Shown piece after piece: positions 33,701 through 45,012 of a stretch of DNA of 64,000 nucleotides. Below the pieces are notes generated by a model. That model was not told where the DNA came from and did not search any database. It saw only the letters and a program-made list of their open reading frames with translations. The stretch covers positions 33,757,001-33,821,000 of the forward strand of contig CM042035.1 of assembly GCA_023525975.1 (NCBI GenBank), given 5' to 3'. Made by a program: the position numbers and the translations under genes. The number at the start of each line of letters is the position of its first letter. Positions within the stretch are counted from its first letter, which is position 1. Source of the DNA: Smallanthus sonchifolius (Eukaryota > Streptophyta > Magnoliopsida > Asterales > Asteraceae).

Positions 33701-34080
33701 CAACCAAGGGGATCTGTTTCTAATCGTTGGTATGTTGATAGTGGTTGTTCCCGGTACATGACAGGCAACATGGCCCTTCTACAAGATGTTAAACCATTTA
33801 GAGGTGGCTATGTGGCCTTTGTAGGCAAGAAAGGTGGAAGTATAACACGTCAAAAGCGTGGTCACTAATGGATGTATCATCTTTGACAATGTGAACTATT
33901 GTGAGCAGTTAAAGCACAACATGTTAAGTGTTTCTCAGATGTGTGACAAAATGTATTCGGTGATGTTCAACAAATCTGAATGTCTGTTTCTCAAGCCTAG
34001 TTTCATGATTCCAAAAGAATGGATTTTGATGCGTGCACCAAGAACAAACGACACTTATCAGATCGATATGAGCATGGCAA
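33701..34080 (+). pseudogene. pro: Aspartic protease, element Y
   Basis: Active-site motif WYVDSGCSRYMTGN with catalytic Asp codon at 33737-33739, followed by FRGGYVAFVGKKGGSI. After a frameshift near 33855 it continues in the 33858 frame as GCIIFDNVNYCEQLKHNMLSV. Homologous to 25103-25480 of element X but clearly divergent, as expected for different families. Confidence 0.85.
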
Positions 34081-35450
34081 CCACCACTTCCTCAGTTGTA
34101 ACTTGTTTCATTTCTAAAGCAACTGAAATTGACTCAATCTTATGGCATATGAAACTCGGACACCTTTCATATAGAAAAATGAATCATCTTATCCGAAACA
34201 GTTTGGTAACCGGGGTTCCTAAGTTGAGATTCTCCGTTGTAGATGACTGTATGTCTTGTAAAAAGGGCAAACAACAACGGAAATGCCACAAGCCAAAGAC
34301 CCAAAACTCTATTGATATCCCTTTGGAGCTCTTACATATGGATTTGTTTGGGCCCATAAGTATCAAGAGTATTGGTGAAAATTCATATTGTTTGGTTGTT
34401 ACTGATGATTACCCACGTTTTCTCTTGGGTACATTTCTTAGGTACTAAAGACGAGACTGCTGAAATTCTTCAATATCTGATTCTAAATGTAGAATCTTTT
34501 TGCAAACTGAAGATCAGAAGAATTAGGAGTGACAATGGCATTGAGTTTAAAAATAACATGATGGCTCTTTTCTGTCTCAAGAAAGGTATTCATCAGGAGT
34601 TTGGTGCACCTTACACTCCTCAGTAGAATGGAGTTGCTGAAAGGAAGGACATAACTCTAATTGACACTGCCCGGACAATGCTGTCAGATGCCAAGCTTCC
34701 AATCACTTTTTGGGCAGAAGCTATTAATACAGCTTGTCACGTGTTGAATACAGTTCTGTTAGTGAAAAGACACAACAAAACAAGCTATGAAGTAGTCAAT
34801 AATCGACCACCTAAGCTTGACAACATAATTGCATTTGGTAGTCCATGTTCTCTATTGTTACAACACAAAGATCGATAGTCAAATTTTCATGCAAAAGCGG
34901 TAGAAGGAATCTTCTTAGGATATGTTGCCAATTCACCTTGCAAAAGAGTGTATATTGAAAGTCGTACTGTCGAAGAATGGTTTGAAGTGGATTACAGTAA
35001 ATACAACACTCCACCAGAACCAGCAGGACCAGCTTGGGGTTTTGATTATGATAATCTTTTCAAGTCATTCAATCTTCCTGATTTATCTGATGAAGATGTT
35101 TTAAATTTGTACCAATACTTTAGTGGCGGCGACAACTCCAATTTCTCAACAAGAACAACAATACCTATTCCAAGACCCAGTTCCGATGTTGCATCTGCAT
35201 CTGGACCACATGAAAGTGACACTGAAGAAGATACTCATAATAAAGAAGACGAAGCTCAAGTCAGAAATGAAGTTCCAGTTGATCCTATTAACAATGAATT
35301 ATCATCAGGTGTAAATGATATGGGGGAGCTAAGCAAGAATCTTGAAACAAATATTCAAGAAACCATTGTACCAGAGACAAGAATTCATAGGAATCATCCA
35401 ATTAACAATATAATTGGTGATCCTAATGTCGGTGTTTAAACTCATCACAA
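34081..35450 (+). pseudogene. IN: Integrase, element Y
   Basis: Zinc-binding LWHMKLGHLSYRKMNHL...CMSCKKGKQQ, then the core with Asp in LLHMDLFGPI, Asp in RIRSDNGIEF and Glu in NGVAERKDITLI. A frameshift lies near 34420, and a TAG (34624-34626) at the conserved second Gln of TPQQNGVAER. The C-terminal part, with LPITFWAEAINTACHVLNTV and GILLGYVANS-like motifs, leads to an acidic, Asn/Ser-rich linker (34948-35439) with NHPINNIIGDPNVGV, the usual entry to copia RT. Confidence 0.9.
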
Positions 35451-36580
35451 AACTGTCACTGAAACACCAGCCTTTATGCTGAGATTCTGAACACATGTAT
35501 CATGGAAACATGTTTAAAAGCTTCTTTCGTATCCCAAATATAGCCTATGAACATCAAAGAGGCTCTAGCTGACAATTTTTGGATTGAGGCAATGCAAGAC
35601 GAACTATCTCAATTCAGAAAACTACATGTTTGGGATCTACTTGATTTACCAAGAGGTGTACATCCAATTGGAGCTAGATGGGTGTTCAAATGTAAAACAG
35701 ACTATCGACACATTGTGGTGAAAAATAAAGCAAGATTGGTTGTTCAAGGATTTTTCCAACAAGAAGGCCTGGATTACACATAAGTATATGCACCAGTTGC
35801 AAGACTTGAAGCCATTCGATTGTTTCTGGCTTATGCCTCTTTTGTCGGCTTCAAGGTGTTTCAACTAGATGTAAAGAGTGCGTTTCTGTATGGTAAAGTG
35901 TATGAAGAAGTCTATGTCACTCAACCACCTGGCTTTGAAGACCCGTCACATCCTGATAAAGTGTATAAGCTTGACAAAGCACATTATGGTGTTCATCAAG
36001 CTCCAAGAGCATGGTTTGAGACTCTATCAAAGCATATACTGTCCAATGGTTTCGATCGAGGGCAAATTGATTTGACTCTCTTCATACGGAAAGCAGGAAG
36101 TGATATTCTAGTTGTACAAGTATACGTTGATGACATCATTTTTAGGTCTACCAATGAAGAGATGTGTAAGGAATTTGAGTAGGTAATGAAGTCTAAGTTT
36201 GAAATGAGCAACATGGGTGAGATGTCCTTTTTCTTAGGTCTGCAAGTCAGTCAACGGGAAGATGGCATTTATCTGCATCAAACTAAGTATGTACACGACA
36301 TTTTCTCAAAATACAAAATGAATGATTGTACATCTTATGGCACACCTATCCCAGTCAATCACGGTTTACATCCTGATAAAGATGGAAAGGATGTGGATTG
36401 TAACTTGTACCGTGGAATGATTGGATCTCTTATGTATCTCACAGCTTCAAGACCCGACATAATGTTTGTCGTCTACTTGTATTCGATGTTTCAGTCAAAA
36501 CTGAAGGAATCACACATGATCGCTGTAAAGAGAATATTCAGATACCTGAAAGGAAAACCCCGATTAGGTCTATGGTACTC
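35451..36580 (+). pseudogene. RT: Reverse transcriptase and start of RNase H, element Y
   Basis: Reads FWIEAMQDELSQF, IGARWVFKCKTDYR, NKARLVVQGFFQQEGLDYT, then a TAA (35781-35783). The palm continues VFQLDVKSAFLYGKV (catalytic Asp) and VQVYVDDIIFRS (36117-36152). A TAG at 36180-36182 interrupts EFE-Q-VMKSKFEM. The thumb and RNase H entry are open to RYLKGKPRLGLWYS at 36580, where the pol-less X element is inserted; RNase H resumes at 45013. It copies Y RNA; non-functional. Confidence 0.92.
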
Positions 36581-36626
36581 TGTAGAACCAAAGACTGATT
36601 GCTACCAAATTATTCTAAGTACAAAT

Positions 36627-36845
36627 GCTGCTGATAGGCTTATCAGCAGCATTCAACACAGATGGCTGCTAATAGGCTTATCAGCAGCATTCAACACTTG
36701 TTGCTGCTGATAGGCTTATCAGCAGCATTCAACACTTGTCGCTGCTGATAGGCTTATCAGCAGCATTCTGCACAAGTTGCTGCTGATATTCTTATCATCA
36801 GCGGTCGTCCATGTTTGCTGCTGATAGGCTTACCAGCAGCAACAT
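36627..36845 (+). repeat. Array of six palindromes, period about 38 bp
   Basis: Each unit has 10-nt arms GCTGCTGATA and TATCAGCAGC around GGCT, joined by spacers such as attcaacacttgt. One unit has a changed loop and one arm mutations. The array is repeated in the 3' LTR at 44246-44465. Confidence 0.95.
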
Positions 36846-37152
36846 TCACTCTTTGCAGCTGATAGCCTTATTCACTGAAGACCAAACGTTGCAGCTGACT
36901 ATCCAGGCCAAGCGTCTCTGACACCTTTCTGCAAAAGCAACTGACAGACTCAAAGCAGAAGGAACCGCTATGGTCAACCAATGACGGACAACAATACACT
37001 TCTCCAAGCATGCAAACAATGATGCCTAAGAAGACGTTTCAATAAAGTTAACTAGATTAGCTTTTACGTGTAATGTAAATTAATAAACAAGATCAACGGC
37101 TTGTGTTCGATCTGATCCTTAGAATCAAGGGTCTGTCTTGATTCTAAGTTAC

Positions 37153-37160
37153 TATAAATA
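37153..37160 (+). promoter_or_regulatory. TATA box, pol-less X 5' LTR
   Basis: TATAAATA is conserved in the 3' LTR at 44772-44779, about 230 bp from the LTR end. Confidence 0.6.
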
Positions 37161-37386
37161 CTGAGTTGCCACTTCATTGTAAGTGTGTCTTGATTGTGCC
37201 TTGATAGTGCTTGTCATACTTATTCATTGAGTTTCTCACTTGTAATCTTTGCATTCACAAAAGCTTAATACAACAGTGTTTATCAGTATTCTTTGTGTTT
37301 ACTTGATTATAAATTGTGTAGTTGATTTTGTTTCCGCCAACCTCAACTAAGAACAGAACCATCTTGTATTCTCACGATCCTACAAG

Positions 37387-37398
37387 TGGTATCAGAGC
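37387..37398 (+). promoter_or_regulatory. Primer-binding site, pol-less X
   Basis: tggtatcagagc lies two bases after the LTR, complementary to the initiator methionine tRNA 3' end. Confidence 0.9.
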
Positions 37399-37494
37399 TT
37401 TGGCTCAGATTAAACAAACTAACATTTGTTTAATCATCTCTGGTTCTATTCTAAACTCTCTCTTTGATCAAGTCACCCAAAATCAAAAACAAAA

Positions 37495-39667
37495 ATGGCA
37501 CAAAGCAACGAGCCAAAAGACATCCTGAAGCAGCAATACAACAACTTTGTCTGCAATGAAGGTGAGTCACTAACCAGTGTGTATAACAGGTACATTACTT
37601 GGTAGGAGAGCTGTAGTGCTCTAAGGTGAAATTGGAGAATGAGGCATTCTCAAAAGGTTCATCAGATCTCTTCCTAGTTGCTGGACACTTTACACAGTGT
37701 CAATAAGAATAACTGAGAATCTAAAGACTTTGCAGATGACCGGGCTCTTTTGTATACTAAAAGCCTATGAATTAGAAATAATTCAAGACAAAGAAAGAAG
37801 CTCAAGCCATCAATCAGCCTCTTCCTCCACCTCTCCTGCGCTTCACTCTGACCACTCTGGTCCTAGTTCAAGCGACTACTATCCTCCAGCACAAACTGCA
37901 GCCTGTGCAAATGTTGGAACTAATGACTTTGACTGGAGCTTCCAGCCTGAGGATCTTTCTACCAACAATCAAACTCTCATGGCAAACACATCAGAGGTAT
38001 CCTCTCTAACTTCAGACACGTCAGAGGTACCACCAAAGGTATATGAAAATCTATGTACTCAAGAGTGCATTGATAAGGTCCTTGGATATAGGAAACATAA
38101 CCAGAAGCTCATAGATCAAAATGAAGAATTTCACCAAATGAAATCTGAATTTAAAAAGGTTGAAAATAGTTACAAGGAAAAGAATGATTGTTTAAAGAAA
38201 GAAATTTCATCATTAAAACATGAACAAACAAACCTTGAAACTCAAATTGATGATATTCTGGTTAAGTTGAAAGCTGCAAGGGCTGAATTGGCAGACCAAA
38301 AGGTCCATGTGGAAAAATATGAATTTGCATCTAAAAAGCTGCAAAGACTTTTGGATATTCAAATCCATGAAAATGTAAAAACTGGGCTGGGATATCATAC
38401 TGACCAATATAAAACCGTCGCACCTCCTGCTGATTACGTTGCCATCCATGAACCAAGCTTCAATCTAAAAAATCTTGACATGGCCAACCGAAATCTTGAC
38501 CCTACTGTCAAAGAAATCCCTGTGCAAGAATGCACTACTTCATCAGAGACTGAGTCAACTTGCTCAGACTCCACTGAAACAAGTAATGCCTCATATCCTC
38601 CTGCCCCTCAAGTGATAGTCACTAAAGATGAAGTCCCCATTATCCCTTCAATACCAGTTCCTAAACCCTTCAAACAAATCAGAATTAGCTATCCTCTAGA
38701 AGGAAGAAAGCTAACTATTGAAAAGGGACAGTCTTCCACCTCCACCAACTCAAAGCCTTCCTCCAATTCAGTCCAGCCAAGGAAGGTGTTTGACACATAT
38801 CATGCGCCTGAAGAAAGGGGTCTATATGTTCAAAAAACATTGGAAGAAGCTACTTTTGAGCACAACAAATCTCACCCTTGGAATTTCAAAGACCTTTTCA
38901 AAAGAAAGGATTATGTGTATCTTTCAAAGGATAAACTGGCAAAATCATGTTTTGTCTGTGGAAAATATAACCACACTGCCAGCACCTGCTTCTACTACCT
39001 ACAGCAGCAAAGAAACCTCAAGCAACATGCTTTTGAGAAGACAAGGAAGAACAAACAGGTAAGAAGCTTTGAAGCTAAGACAACTCAATTCAGAAAATCT
39101 CTTTCTCCACCAAGGGAGCAGTTGTCAACACCTCAAAAATCCTGCATCATCTGTGGAGAATCAGACCACTTTGCTGCAAACTGTAAGTTCAACCCTTTCA
39201 ACCAAATTCTTCATCAAGCCCATCAAGGACAAAGGGTAAAGAAGAATCAGCATACATCAGCTGTTAGTCCAGCTAAGCCCAAGAAAACAAAGCAGAAGCC
39301 TTTAGTAGCCACCAAATCTGCTGCTGCTCAAACAAAGCAGTCAGCAGCAAAAACCAAATCTGCTGCTGCTCAAACAAAGCAGTCAGCAGCAAAAACTAAA
39401 TCTGCTGCTGCTCCAAATAAGCCCTCAGCAGCAAAAGCAAAATCTGCTGCTGAAAGGCCAAGGCCTTCAGCAGCAACCAAGTCTGCTGCTGATAAGCTAA
39501 AATCCTCCGCTGCTGGTAGTATGAGAAAAACTAGAAAAACACCAATAATGCAATGGAAAGCCAAATTATCAGATACAACGTCTGTTGCTGAAAAGACAAA
39601 GAAAGATGGAAAACCACCATCTCAACAATGGAAGGTAAAGAAAACACCAAGCATCATCATCGGTTAA
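37495..39667 (+). pseudogene. gag: Gag of pol-less X, internally deleted
   Basis: The start MAQSNEP at 37495 jumps directly to KDILKQQYNNFV, so compared with 22062 onward about 350 bp of the capsid region are gone. A TAG at about 37603 and a frameshift follow. From 37697 to 39667 the frame is open for 656 codons. A second, in-frame deletion joins SSDYYPP to AQTAACANVG and removes the first CCHC knuckle. Retained are the coiled coil (YKEKNDCLKKEISSLKHEQT), two knuckles CFVCGKYNHTASTC and CIICGESDHFAANC, and the SAAK-type repeat tail. Loss of the capsid N-terminus makes particle assembly doubtful. Confidence 0.88.
39310..39520 (+). repeat. SAAK-type coding repeat, pol-less X Gag
   Basis: Tandem-like units (one pair is an exact duplication of about 48 bp near 39320-39400) encode Lys-Ser-Ala-Ala-Ala-Gln and similar blocks through alternating tcagcagca and tctgctgctg. 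The reading frame stays open through all units. Confidence 0.85.
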
Positions 39668-40286
39668 GCTGAATGCATCTATCTTCTATTGTAAATATGT
39701 CTGTCTAATGTTGTAAATAAAGGGTATAGTCAGCAGCACCTTTTTCACTGCTGACAGTTTTACTCTTCAGCAGCAAAGTCCTTGCCACTGATCACCTTAA
39801 GTTATCAGCAGGAACAAGTTTCCTGCGGATAGCTTTAAGGCAGTCAGCAGCAACCGTTTTGCTGCGGAATGAATACAACAGTCAGCAGCTACCAAATCTG
39901 CTGCTGAAAGACTTAACTATCAGCAACAACCAAGTTTGCAGCTAATAGCACATCATCAGCAGCAACCAAGTTTGCTGCTGATGGGTGAACTTAAGTCTGA
40001 ATTAACTTTTACCCGCTGTAAAAGTAAATATCGTCAGTCTTCACCATGACTGCTCGAGTGTTTTACAGCTGTAACAATGAAAAGTGAAACAGGTTGTACT
40101 GTACAAGTAGAGTTGCTTTTTCTCCGTCTGCCGTTATATCACCAACTCAAATCATCCCTCTACCTCTTCATATTCTATTTCAAACCTATCTCCCATCACT
40201 TTCTCTCCCGTCCCCACAACATTCAAAGCCCTACACAATTAACCACCATTCAAACACCTTTCTCTCTTCCCTCCGAATCCATAACA
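39668..40286 (+). other. Spacer before the extra ORF, pol-less X
   Basis: The end of gag passes directly into the post-pol spacer seen in the rearranged copy (20931-20312), so all of pol is deleted here. Positions 39725-39990 carry irregular cagcag/ctgctg motifs; the rest is the leader of the extra ORF. An upstream in-frame ATG at 40077 exists, but the paralogue supports a start at 40287. Confidence 0.75.
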
Positions 40287-43200
40287 ATGGCAGGCGCAGA
40301 CATAAACAACCCCAATGACAAGTTCTCCCCATATCACAACCTAACTGCATACCTAATCAAGGGCAAGAAATCTGAAGGTTTCGACGGTATGATCGACTTC
40401 CTCTGTCGGTCCAAAATTTACCATGCCCTAACCGTCAACCCAACCATATATACTTCACACATGGAAGATTTTTGGAGCTCAGCCGTGTATTCTTCTGAAC
40501 AGGGCACTCCTCAAATCAGAGGCACAGTAGACGGTAAGGAAATGATCATCACTGAAGCAAAACTCCGCCAACACCTCAAGCTTCAGGATGAAGGGGACGC
40601 CCTCTCTTACCCAAGAGACGTATACATGAGGACCTTTGTATCCATAGGGTACACTGGGAATCAAACAGAGTATACGATAGAGAAGGCACTCATGGGTCCC
40701 AAATGGAAGTATCTCTGCCACACTCTTCTCCAATGCATATCTCAAAAGAGGAGTGGCTGGAACCAACTCAGCTCCGGACTTGCGTCGGCAGTTCACGGTA
40801 TGATATCAGGAGCAGGTTTCAATTTTTCCCACCTCATTCTTGAAGGTTTGAGATACAACCTTCAAGAAGGGGTGAAATCACAGTTCTTCATGTACCCAAG
40901 ATTCTTGCAGGAAGTGTTCAATTTTGAGCACCACGATCTTTCAAAAACTGCAAGAATCTACTCAATACTGGGACATAAGAACAACATTTTTCAAAGCATG
41001 AGAACAGTTTCATCAAAGTTCTCAGGCGCCGATGTTCCATTATTATCTACAATGTTGAACACACATAGTGCCCAGGGTGACAGTTCAGCAAACCCAGCTG
41101 ATACTGATCCCACACCCTCCACCTCACTGCCACAAACTCAACCTACTGTTTCCCTTGATCGAACCCCTGAAGGTCCACTCTGGGAGTATTGAAAGAGTGG
41201 ATGTGGACGAGGCTGTCACTACTGCTGGTCCATCAACTGACCAGGAGGACAGTGACAACATCTTTAAGACCTCAACCACGGCAACTCACGGTGAGGGTGT
41301 TTCCTTGGAAACTCCCTTCACTGAGAGGAATCCTAGGCGCCAAGAAACCGCGGGTGATGGGGATGCTGAGGCTAGGCCTACAGCCCCATCTGGGTCCAAG
41401 GATTCCACAACTGTGGATGAGGACAGACTGAAACTTCATAACATGGAATTGACGGCCAGGGTGGCTATGCTAGAGGCTGAAATATCCAAACTAAGACACC
41501 AAGTCGCTATGCATGAATGCCCAAATCTAGCCTCTCCCTCTCTTGTATCAGTAGGCACCCAAACTGATGCTTACCTGTCTGCTGATGCAACCAAAAAGGG
41601 GGAGATGGTTTCTATGGAAGATGATACAGACAGTCTTGACGACTGGATTCAAGAGCAGTTTGTACTTCAAAGCTCACAATACAAGCCATCTTTTGTCCAA
41701 GTTCATGACTTGCCAGCCCCAGATAACGAAGACGAAGAGATATATGAAGACTGGCAGTTGGTCGTCAGGGCTGTCGATGAAATGCTGAATGATGCTGAAG
41801 ACACAGAACAAACAAATGCATCATTCAGCATCCTTCCACAAGCAGCAGCCATCATAGGTCAATCCACTACCCCCCAAACCTTCAAATCTTCAAAGAAGCT
41901 AGAGTTTGACTCTATTCTAGCTTGGGGGTATGATGGATTAGCTGAGAGGTTTTGGATTGGATGGGAGTTCAGTGGAGTAGAAGAGCTGAACTGGAACTCT
42001 CTCAATGCCCTCCAAGTCCTAGAACTGCATCTAACTGACTGCATCAACACTTCAGCAGATCTCTCAGCTGAACTTGCCATTGGCAGGTTCCATGACCTGA
42101 TGGAGGATAATCTACCCAGGTTCCAAAGATTCCTACAAGCAGCACATCGGGTAGCTTATCCTGAATCCTCGGCGGCCGCAGAAAGAAGACTGACTCCTAG
42201 CAATCTTGAAATAACAAGGAGCAGTCTTCTCACTGAAGAAGAAGTTCTGGGCCTTCGAAGGTTCCTGTATGCCTTCCTGATCAAGGACTTGGATGTGCTA
42301 GGTTGAGTGAGCACTAAGTCTCTTGACCACAATTTTCTACTCAGCAACGGCTCCTCTCTCATCATCAACACCAGAAACATCCTTCATCTGCCCTCAGACT
42401 TTCTCTTCAAGATCTATCAGCTCAGAACCAACATCTGCAATGTCAACTCACTTGAAAGCCAGGCAATGATAGATACTGTCAGAGCCAAACTTGAACAAGT
42501 AGGAAGAATTACTGAGGCAGTATATGTGTCAAACTCTGACACTAACACTGACTCAGCTTCCCCTCGAGTTAACATCTGCACTGCAGCTTATGAGTCAAGA
42601 TCAACTATCAAAGAAAAACTGAGAGAAATAGAAGGTCCTGAGTATCAACTTGATGAAGACGATGACCTTCCCTTATTCACATCTCAAATTGCCAATGAAG
42701 CTGAGGCAGAGATCCCAATAGCAGCATCACCATCTGCTGTTGTGATCAATGAAGCTGAAGCAGAGGCATCCAATGTAAACAAAGGAAAGGGAATCATGAC
42801 TGATGAAGATGAAGAGAGGTTGCTAAAAGAGAAAAGAGAAAGGGAAGAGAAAAGAAGAACAAGAGAAGAAGAGGAGATGGCTGACATAAAAAGGGTTCAA
42901 GAAAGAAAAACAGCCATTCTCCTAGGAGAACAAACCATCCAGCTGTATGCTAAACAGCTGGATGAACTGAAAAGAAAGATTCCTGCAGTCGACCAAATTC
43001 AGAAAGATGAACAACTGGCCAGACAGCTGCAGGAACAGCTTGCCAAGGAAGAAGAAGAGAATGAAAAGAAGAAGAAGGAGGATGCTAAGTTTAGAATCAC
43101 TGATTCTAAATTAGCAAAAGAATTAAGGGAGGAGTGGATTGAAGCTCTGATCTCTCAAGGTGAGGATGCAGACTACCTTGAAAAACTTTCAAACAAAGAG

Positions 43201-44166
43201 ATCTACAGAGCCTTCATGGGTCAGCAAGGTCAGTTGGCAAAGAAGAAAAAGGCTGAAGAAGAAGAAAAAGCCAAACAACAGTCCAAAAAGACCATTGCCT
43301 TCAATAAAAGGACCCATGAAGAAAGGAAGGTCATGATTGACTTCCTTAAGGCCAGAGGAGATAGTGGAAAGAGGCTAGGTCCTATGAATTTCATGAACCT
43401 GCAAGCCCTCTACTTTAAAGTTAAAAAGGATGAGGAAGAAAGACTAGGGAAGAAGGGCTCCAAGAAAAGGGTACTTATCAAAGAAGATGAAGAACCAAAG
43501 ACAAAGAAACCCAAGCCTTCTCCCTCACCTACCTCTTCCTCAGTCCATCATACTTCCACTCTCCTCCCCAAACCTTCCACTCCTCCACCCAAAAAGTCCA
43601 AGTCATCCCACCCAGCTCCCACTCATCAACAGCCTCCCTTGAAGATACCCAAACCCCCTCCTAAACCAGAAGACTCAAGAAATATAGTTAACTGGTTCCA
43701 CAATTCACAAGATCAAGTGTTTGAGATCTTCAGGGGGAGAACTGAGAGAAGAAGATCCACTTACAGGTCTGTTGATGAGGTTCTGCAACTACCTGATTCC
43801 GATCTTCAAAGAATTTTAGAGCTGGGTGAAGCTAATGAGCCTGCAAATGAGAGTGGGAAACGTCTTGTGCTAGCAATCAAACACTACTTCAACCCTAGCA
43901 AAGATGTGATCATAAACATCAAACCACTCAAGTCCCACTCTCCATTTGTATCTTGGACCTACAATGCTGATTTGGATGAGTTCACACTGACTGATGTAAA
44001 GAAGCAGCAGATGAGATGTTTAAGCAAAGCAATCTACAAAATGCAACACAAAGACATCAAGACTCTGTCTGAACATCCACTGAACAATTCCAGCAAGGAT
44101 CCAAGAGGCTATGAGGTTGAAAGGATAGTCAGCCACATGCAAAAGCTTCAGCAGCAAAGTGATTAG
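40287..44166 (+). pseudogene. Extra ORF of element X, nearly intact
   Basis: About 1,290 codons from ATG 40287 (MAGADINNPNDKFSPYHNL) to TAG 44164-44166, with only one frameshift (about 41160-41190) and one TGA (42304-42306, where the paralogue has Trp). Layout: an N-terminal globular module of about 250 residues (DGMIDFLCRSKIYHALTVNP, GYTGNQTEYTIEKALMGPKW); a Ser/Thr/Pro linker; a short coiled coil (LKLHNMELTARVAMLEAEIS); a middle module (LEFDSILAWGYDGLAERFWI); a long Glu/Lys/Arg coiled coil (about 42800-43330); a basic KKGSKKRVL and Pro/Ser-rich stretch; and a conserved C-terminal module (43680-44166). I see no signal peptide or membrane helix, so 'envelope' is unlikely. Related ORFs are known from SIRE-type elements; function unknown. 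Confidence 0.82.
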
Positions 44167-44188
44167 AAGAATTTTGGTTGCATCAGTC

Positions 44189-44199
44189 TAGGGGGAGTT
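44189..44199 (+). promoter_or_regulatory. Polypurine tract, pol-less X
   Basis: tagggggagtt immediately precedes the 3' LTR start TGTAGAACC. Confidence 0.85.
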
Positions 44200-45012
44200 T
44201 GTAGAACCAAAGACTGATTGCTACCAAATTATTCTAAGTACAAATGCTGCTGATAGGCTTATCAGCAGCATTCAACACAGATGGCCGCTGATAGGCTTAT
44301 CAGCAGCATTCAACACTTGTTGCTGCTGATAGGCTTATCAGCAGCATTCAACACTTGTCGCTGCTGATAGGCTTATCAGCAGCATTCTGCACAAGTTGCT
44401 GCTGATAGGCTTATCAGCAGCGGTCATCCATGTTTGCTGCTGATAGGCTTACCAGCAGCAACCTTCACTCTTTGCAGCTGATAGCCTTATTCACTGAAGA
44501 CCAAACGTTGCAGCTGACTATCCAGGCCAAGCGTCTCTGACACCTTTCTGCAAAAGCAACTGACAGACTCAAAGCAGAAGGAACCGTTATGGTCAACCAA
44601 TGACGAACAACAATACACTTCTCCAAGCATGCAAACAATGATGCCTAAGAAGACGTTTCAATAAAGTTATCTAGATTAGCCTTTGCGTGTAATTTAGATT
44701 AATAAACAAGATCAACGGCTTGTGTTCTATCTGATCCTTAGAATTAAGGGTCTGTCTTGATTCTAAGTTACTATAAATACTGAGTTGCCACTTCATTGTA
44801 AGTGTGTCTTGAGTGTGCCTTGATAGTGCTTGTAGTGCTTGTCATACTTATTCATTGAGTTTCTCACTTGTAATCTTTGCATTCACAAAAGCTTAATACA
44901 ACAGTGTTTATCAGTATTCTTTGTGTTTACTTGATTATAAATTGTGTAGTTGATTTTGTTTCCGCCAACCTCAACTAAGAACAGAACCATCTTGTATTCT
45001 CACGATCCTACA
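44200..45012 (+). mobile_element. 3' LTR of pol-less X
   Basis: 813 bp, colinear with 36581-37384. It differs by a tandem duplication of tagtgcttg near 44825-44842 and scattered substitutions. It contains the six-unit palindrome array (44246-44465) and TATAAATA at 44772-44779. Followed by TACTC, the target duplication. Confidence 0.93.

Larger units (their letters stand above)
36581..37384 (+). mobile_element. 5' LTR of pol-less X
   Basis: Starts TGTAGAACCAAAG, ends ACGATCCTACA. A TATA box (TATAAATA) is at 37153-37160. A six-unit palindromic array lies at 36627-36845. The same family as 15173-15968 but a different subtype in the repeat region. Confidence 0.93.
36581..45012 (+). mobile_element. 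Pol-less copia element X (non-autonomous)
   Basis: 804- and 813-bp LTRs beginning TGTAGAACC and ending GATCCTACA are flanked by the exact duplication TACTC (36576-36580, 45013-45017). The PBS is at 37387 and the PPT at 44189. Inside are a shortened gag and the long extra ORF but no protease, integrase, RT or RNase H. The LTRs are near-identical apart from a 9-bp tandem duplication and scattered substitutions, so it looks like a recent insertion relative to Y. It must have depended on enzymes from a complete relative. Confidence 0.95.

Noticed and set aside
36627..36845. CRISPR-like palindromic repeat array with about 14-bp spacers
   Set aside because: Spacers are short and nearly identical, the array is within a retrotransposon LTR and duplicated in both LTRs.
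40287..44166. Retroviral-type envelope protein
   Set aside because: No signal peptide, membrane-spanning helix or cleavage site can be seen; composition is charged coiled coil.
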